Origin: Actinobacteria bacterium UBA4719 | Lineage (GTDB): Bacteria > Actinomycetota > Actinomycetes > Actinomycetales > Dermatophilaceae | Reading direction: 5' to 3' | DNA length: 17,184 nucleotides | NCBI GenBank assembly: GCA_002404345.1 | Contig: DHJN01000166.1 | Location: 1-17,184 of the forward strand | Shown here: in pieces, positions 14,366-17,184 of the stretch | How the letters are laid out: every line of letters begins with the position of its first letter | Numbering within the stretch: position 1 is the first letter of the stretch | The notes under the pieces: generated by a model | What the model saw: only the letters and a program-made list of their open reading frames with translations | Database searches by the model: none | Told to the model about the DNA's origin: nothing | Position numbers and translations under genes: made by a program

Positions 14366-15240
14366 GCATTCCCAGAGCCGCTCTGGAGGTGCTGTCCACC
14401 GGGCCTCTGGCGCTGATCCAGGACCTCGGGCGACCTGGACTGGCAGCCATGGGCGTCGGCCGGTCCGGCGCGGCGGACCGTCGCTCATTCCAGCTGGGGG
14501 CCCGTCTGCTGGCCCAGGACTACACCGCCGCCGGCATCGAGGTCACCTTTGGCGGGCTGGCCCTGCGGGCTCACGGAGACGTGATGCTCGCGCTCACCGG
14601 TGCACCGGCCCCCGCGGTGGTCGACGGCACCGAGGTCGCCTACCTCGCCCCGTTCGTCCTGGGCAACGGGCGCACCCTACGGCTGGGAGCTCCTCCCGTC
14701 GGGCTCCGCACCTACCTGTCGGTCCGTGGCGGAGTTGACGTTCCCGCCGTCCTGGGCTCGAGAGCCACCGACGTGTTGTCCGGACTCGGTCCTGCGCCAC
14801 TGAAGGTCGGCGACCTCCTGCCCGTGGGCGCACCCTTGTCAACCCTGCCCAACGTCGACATCGCTCCGGTCAGGTCGCTGACGAACGGGCCCATCGTCAT
14901 ACGTGCGCTCCTGGGTCCGCGCGCCGACTGGCTGGCCGACCCGACACTGTTGGCCGCAACTCCATGGACGGTGTCCAGCCGAAGCGACCGGGTCGGGATC
15001 CGGCTGGAAGGCCAAGCCCTGCACCGCCACGAGTCCCGGGTGGGCCAGGAGCTGCTCAGCGAGGGCGTGGTTCGCGGGTCCATACAGGTCCCGCCCGGTG
15101 GCGAACCCGTACTGTTCCTTGCCGACCACCCGGTCACCGGTGGCTACCCGGTTGCCGCGGTGGTCAGGGATGCGGACATCGACCTCGTCGCCCAGGCTGT
15201 GCCCGGCCAAACCCTCTGGATATCCCTGGGGATGCCTTGA
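14362..15240 (+). CDS. pxpC: 5-oxoprolinase subunit C
   Basis: 292 residues, full family length. Signature segments are all present: ALIQDLGRPGLAAMGVGRSG near residue 18, the EVTFGG strand, ALTGAP, RTYLSVRGGVDVPAVLGSRA, SDRVGIRLEG, SEGVVRGSIQVPPGGEPV and DHPVTGGYPV. PxpC partners PxpB in the ATP-dependent activation of 5-oxoproline. ATG 14362 overlaps the pxpB stop (ATGA), so the pair is translationally coupled. The frame is intact, in contrast to pxpA. A 17-bp tandem duplication covers its stop codon. Confidence 0.93.
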   Translation: MSIPRAALEVLSTGPLALIQDLGRPGLAAMGVGRSGAADRRSFQLGARLLAQDYTAAGIEVTFGGLALRAHGDVMLALTGAPAPAVVDGTEVAYLAPFVLGNGRTLRLGAPPVGLRTYLSVRGGVDVPAVLGSRATDVLSGLGPAPLKVGDLLPVGAPLSTLPNVDIAPVRSLTNGPIVIRALLGPRADWLADPTLLAATPWTVSSRSDRVGIRLEGQALHRHESRVGQELLSEGVVRGSIQVPPGGEPVLFLADHPVTGGYPVAAVVRDADIDLVAQAVPGQTLWISLGMP

Positions 15241-15261
15241 CTGCGGGGATGCCTTGACTGC
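15228..15261. repeat. 17-bp exact tandem duplication spanning the pxpC stop
   Basis: GGGGATGCCTTGACTGC at 15228-15244 is repeated at 15245-15261. The first copy contains the last pxpC codons and stop; the second lies just downstream. Confidence 0.95.
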
Positions 15262-15325
15262 GCCGAGTGAAACCCTGACCCGCTCGGTCGGTTGTGGTCA
15301 GTCACCCGAGCAGTGTCCAGGGGGG

Positions 15326-15763
15326 CTACCGCGCGGCCCTTACCGTCACCACGCCGTTCATCAACGGCATCTCAGCGTGGTAGTAGCACAGGAATCTGTA
15401 GCTGCCGGGCCTGATGAAGCCCGCAAAGGTGGCCCGATGTCCGGGCTCGATGTCGCCTGAGGTGTACGCCCAGCCAGCCCCGGGTGCCGCGCTCCACGTG
15501 TGGGCGACAGCGTCGTCGTTGACGATCTCGATCGGCTGACCGACGATGGCGACCAGCGCGTTGGGCCGGTAGGAGTAGTTGTGGACGTGCACGAAGACGG
15601 GGCTCTGGGCAGGCCCACTGGTCCTGGCAAGAGGGGGCTTGATCGACGTTGTGGGGGAGGTGGCCGGCGAGGTCGGCGCCGACCTCTCGGGTCCGGTCCC
15701 CCCGCAGGAGGCAAGGAGCAGCAGCGCCGCGCCAAGGGCAGGCAGTCGTCGGGTCTGCGTCAT
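15326..15763 (-). CDS. cupredoxin-domain lipoprotein
   Basis: 145 residues from ATG 15763. A lipoprotein signal peptide (TRRLPALGAALLLLASC) has the lipobox LAS-Cys20. A Thr/Ser/Pro-rich tether (21-55) leads into a cupredoxin domain (56-145). Likely type-1 copper ligands are His88 (AHTW) and the C-terminal cluster Cys126-x2-His129-x2-Met132, followed by the usual NGVVTV strand. It is expected to be anchored on the outer face of the membrane, carrying electrons or copper. ATG 15763 is preferred over an upstream in-frame start because it begins the signal peptide and overlaps the restored sortase stop (ATGA). Convergent with pxpC. Confidence 0.88.
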   Translation of the reverse strand: MTQTRRLPALGAALLLLASCGGTGPERSAPTSPATSPTTSIKPPLARTSGPAQSPVFVHVHNYSYRPNALVAIVGQPIEIVNDDAVAHTWSAAPGAGWAYTSGDIEPGHRATFAGFIRPGSYRFLCYYHAEMPLMNGVVTVRAAR

Positions 15764-16438
15764 TGAAGCACGGCGTAACGACGACGTTGTCCGCGTAGTG
15801 GCGGGTGGCCAGGTCGAACGGCCCACCGCAGGTGAGCAGAACCAACCGGGGACCGACGTCCCGGGCGAACACCTCAGCGACGGGCAGCCAGGCCTTGGCG
15901 TAGCTGCGGCGGGCCACCACCGTGTAGCGGGTGGCCCCGCGCGCTGCGTTCATGAGGAGCACCTCATCCCCCGGCCGCGCCTCGCGGAGCCTGAACAGCG
16001 CGCCGAGCCCGAGTGCGGCGCTGTCGACGTGACCATCGATGACGACGCTGCCGGACGGCATACCCGGTCTGCCGCTCTCACTCCACCAACCCAGCTGAAG
16101 CGGGTTGACCGGTACGCCCAGCAGCCCGTCCGCGCCGACCGACACTGGAAGCACCGGCGCGTCGATAGCCAGGCGCGCCAACCTCAGTCGGACCGGCGGC
16201 CGCGCGAGGGCGGCAGTCAATCCGACCGCGGTTGGTGCCGCCGGGGCATGGAGGGCGGCGAGTCCAGCCGGTTGGGCCCGCGCAACGTGCTGCACAGGGA
16301 CTGTGCCGACGTCTGGCGAACCCTTCCCCTGCGCGGTCTGGGCCAGCAGCGGTACGCCGCCGCAGACCAGTGTGACCACACCCAGGCGAGGAGGAACCAC
16401 CAGCCGCGGCGTCCAGGACGGCGCGTGCGCGGGATCAC
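15760..16438 (-). pseudogene. class E/F sortase with two apparent single-base deletions
   Basis: A membrane-anchored cysteine transpeptidase family that joins surface proteins to the envelope. Core motifs are present: VIDGHVDS with the catalytic His, and LVLLTCGGPFD with the catalytic Cys; the Arg of ATRHY is a candidate third residue. As read, the core frame is open from GTG 16400 and overruns into the cupredoxin gene. Adding one C to CCC (16381-16383) joins the core to an upstream frame with a basic N-terminus and hydrophobic anchor (RRGWWFLLAWGVVTLVCGG) starting at GTG 16438. Adding one A at 15777-15778 gives the ending DNVVVYAVLQ and TGA at 15760-15762. The restored protein has 226 residues (His137, Cys204, Arg213), starts two bases after the CHRD stop and overlaps the cupredoxin ATG. 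Confidence 0.82.
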
Positions 16439-16440
16439 TG

Positions 16441-17016
16441 TCAGCGCCGAACGAGTCGCCACCCTGCAGCGCCGGCCAGCCCAGCTCCGGCGACCATGAG
16501 TGCCACGAGTGCGACGTTCGGACCGGAGCTCGTCCCGGCCTGGCCGCCCGAGCCGGCGTTGGCGCCGCTCGGGGCCGCCGCCGCTAGCTGTCCACGCTCT
16601 TCCCCTGCCGGGTTCGCCGGGGTGTGGACGTTGACGTAGTACCCGGCCGGGTTGGCGACGATCGCCTTGGCGACAGCAGGCGTGGACGGCACGCAGATGC
16701 TTGCCCCGTTGATCGACTTGATGTCAAGGGGAACCGCGATCGGGCCATTGGCTCCCGAGGCACCCTTGTGGATGTGCATGGCGGCGGCGTCCTTGACGGT
16801 GGTCGTCACCTTGGCGCACACCTGCCCTGAGCTTGAGTCGATGGTGACGGTGGCCGTGCCAGTCATAGCCGCGTTGCCGGCGGGAGACTCGTTGGAGCCA
16901 CTCAGGTTGGCGGTGAACGTCTGGGGGGCGGCGGACGCCGCTCCAGCCGTGAAGAGGAGAGCGCCGCTCGCAAGCACGGGAGCGACGAATGCTATCGATA
17001 CGGCTCTCGGGATCAT
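16441..17016 (-). CDS. CHRD-domain exported protein with C-terminal membrane anchor
   Basis: 191 residues from ATG 17016, which has a near-perfect AAGGAGGT six bases upstream. A Sec signal peptide (1-29, ending ASA-AP) is followed by a CHRD domain (about 33-146) with FTANLSGSNESP, HIHKG and YYVNVHTPANPAGEERGQL. Cys67 and Cys108 may form a disulfide. A Gly/Ser/Ala linker (147-165), a hydrophobic helix (about 168-186) and an RLVRR tail follow, the layout of a sortase sorting signal but with no LPxTG or LAxTG motif. CHRD domains were named from chordin, and their bacterial function is not established. It is the first gene of a minus-strand operon with the sortase and cupredoxin genes. A longer in-frame start at 17109 is less likely. 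Confidence 0.88.
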   Translation of the reverse strand: MIPRAVSIAFVAPVLASGALLFTAGAASAAPQTFTANLSGSNESPAGNAAMTGTATVTIDSSSGQVCAKVTTTVKDAAAMHIHKGASGANGPIAVPLDIKSINGASICVPSTPAVAKAIVANPAGYYVNVHTPANPAGEERGQLAAAAPSGANAGSGGQAGTSSGPNVALVALMVAGAGLAGAAGWRLVRR

Positions 17017-17082
17017 CACGAACCTCCTTGCGGCCGCGACGGGGGCATGACGCCCCGGACAGCCGACGGCCATACCTGCATA

Positions 17083-17108
17083 AACGTCGGCAACGCAGAG
17101 CCGGTTCA
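17083..17108 (-). promoter_or_regulatory. candidate ECF-sigma promoter of the CHRD operon
   Basis: On the minus strand TGAACC (17108-17103) is followed by 16 bases and CGTT (17086-17083), resembling the SigL-type pattern TGAACC-N16-18-CGT. It lies about 67 bases before the CHRD start codon. No ECF sigma gene is in the window. Confidence 0.35.
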
Positions 17109-17132
17109 ATCTGGTCGGCTCACTCGGTGAGC

Positions 17133-17160
17133 GGTTGCGCTGGGCGGGTTGCGCTGGGCG
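17133..17160. repeat. 14-bp exact tandem duplication
   Basis: GGTTGCGCTGGGCG at 17133-17146 is repeated exactly at 17147-17160, upstream of the candidate CHRD promoter. Confidence 0.9.
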
Positions 17161-17184
17161 AGGTCTGCCGCATCTGGGTCTGCC

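Noticed and set aside
15282..15311. GCTCGG/CCGAGC inverted arms between pxpC and the cupredoxin gene, considered as a terminator.
   Set aside because: Only six base pairs with an 18-base loop and no T-run on either side; not a convincing intrinsic terminator.
15372..15759. Extended sortase ORF tail, which would give a 342-residue protein.
   Set aside because: The tail is the cupredoxin gene read in another frame, rich in Arg/His/Pro; a one-base deletion explains the overrun better.
1..17184. CRISPR arrays, tRNA or rRNA genes, transposases and phage integrases.
   Set aside because: None seen: the tandem repeats are too short and lack spacers, and no transposase, integrase or structural RNA pattern is visible.

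Overview
The window is high-GC DNA with actinobacterial gene content: a WhiB1-type iron-sulfur regulator next to a PdtaS-type histidine kinase, the large 180-kDa-type NAD-glutamate dehydrogenase, DUF2505 and DUF6912 proteins, WXG100-like helical proteins and a class E/F sortase. Starts are often GTG, and two genes look leaderless. I infer a member of the Actinomycetota, possibly Micrococcales (Intrasporangiaceae-like). The family-level placement is a guess.

Layout. Positions 1-525 hold a small one-helix membrane protein (minus strand) and a 27-codon ORF that overlaps the next gene. Positions 522-1929 hold a patatin-like phospholipase broken by a +1 frameshift near 1002, running in frame into a DUF6912 protein. 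Positions 1989-3617 are pruA (P5C dehydrogenase). Positions 3695-5095 (minus) are a three-gene set: two WXG100-like helical proteins and a DUF2505 protein. Positions 5256-10274 are the 1672-residue NAD-glutamate dehydrogenase, followed by pdtaS (10356-11864), which converges on whiB1 (11866-12114, minus). A 405-bp regulatory gap carries short repeat arrays and two CRP/GlxR-like sites, ahead of a four-helix membrane protein (12520-12975). Positions 13143-15240 are the 5-oxoprolinase genes pxpA-pxpB-pxpC; pxpA lacks its C-terminal third and is joined out of frame to pxpB. Positions 15326-17016 (minus) are a surface module: CHRD-domain protein, sortase and cupredoxin lipoprotein.

How the genes relate. 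PxpABC (5-oxoproline to glutamate), PruA (P5C to glutamate) and NAD-GDH (glutamate to 2-oxoglutarate plus ammonia) all feed or drain the glutamate pool. PdtaS and WhiB1 are a known actinobacterial signalling neighbourhood. The CHRD-sortase-cupredoxin set forms a compact operon once two single-base deletions in the sortase are restored.

Most unusual signals. (1) Frame lesions are concentrated in the patatin, pxpA/pxpB and sortase genes, while the 5-kb gdh gene and others are clean. (2) There are many 12-17-bp tandem duplications, including a period-15 array inside gdh, and a 10-bp microhomology at the pxpA/pxpB junction. (3) The CHRD-sortase-cupredoxin module has a candidate ECF promoter. (4) Repeated TCAGTGT elements lie upstream of whiB1.
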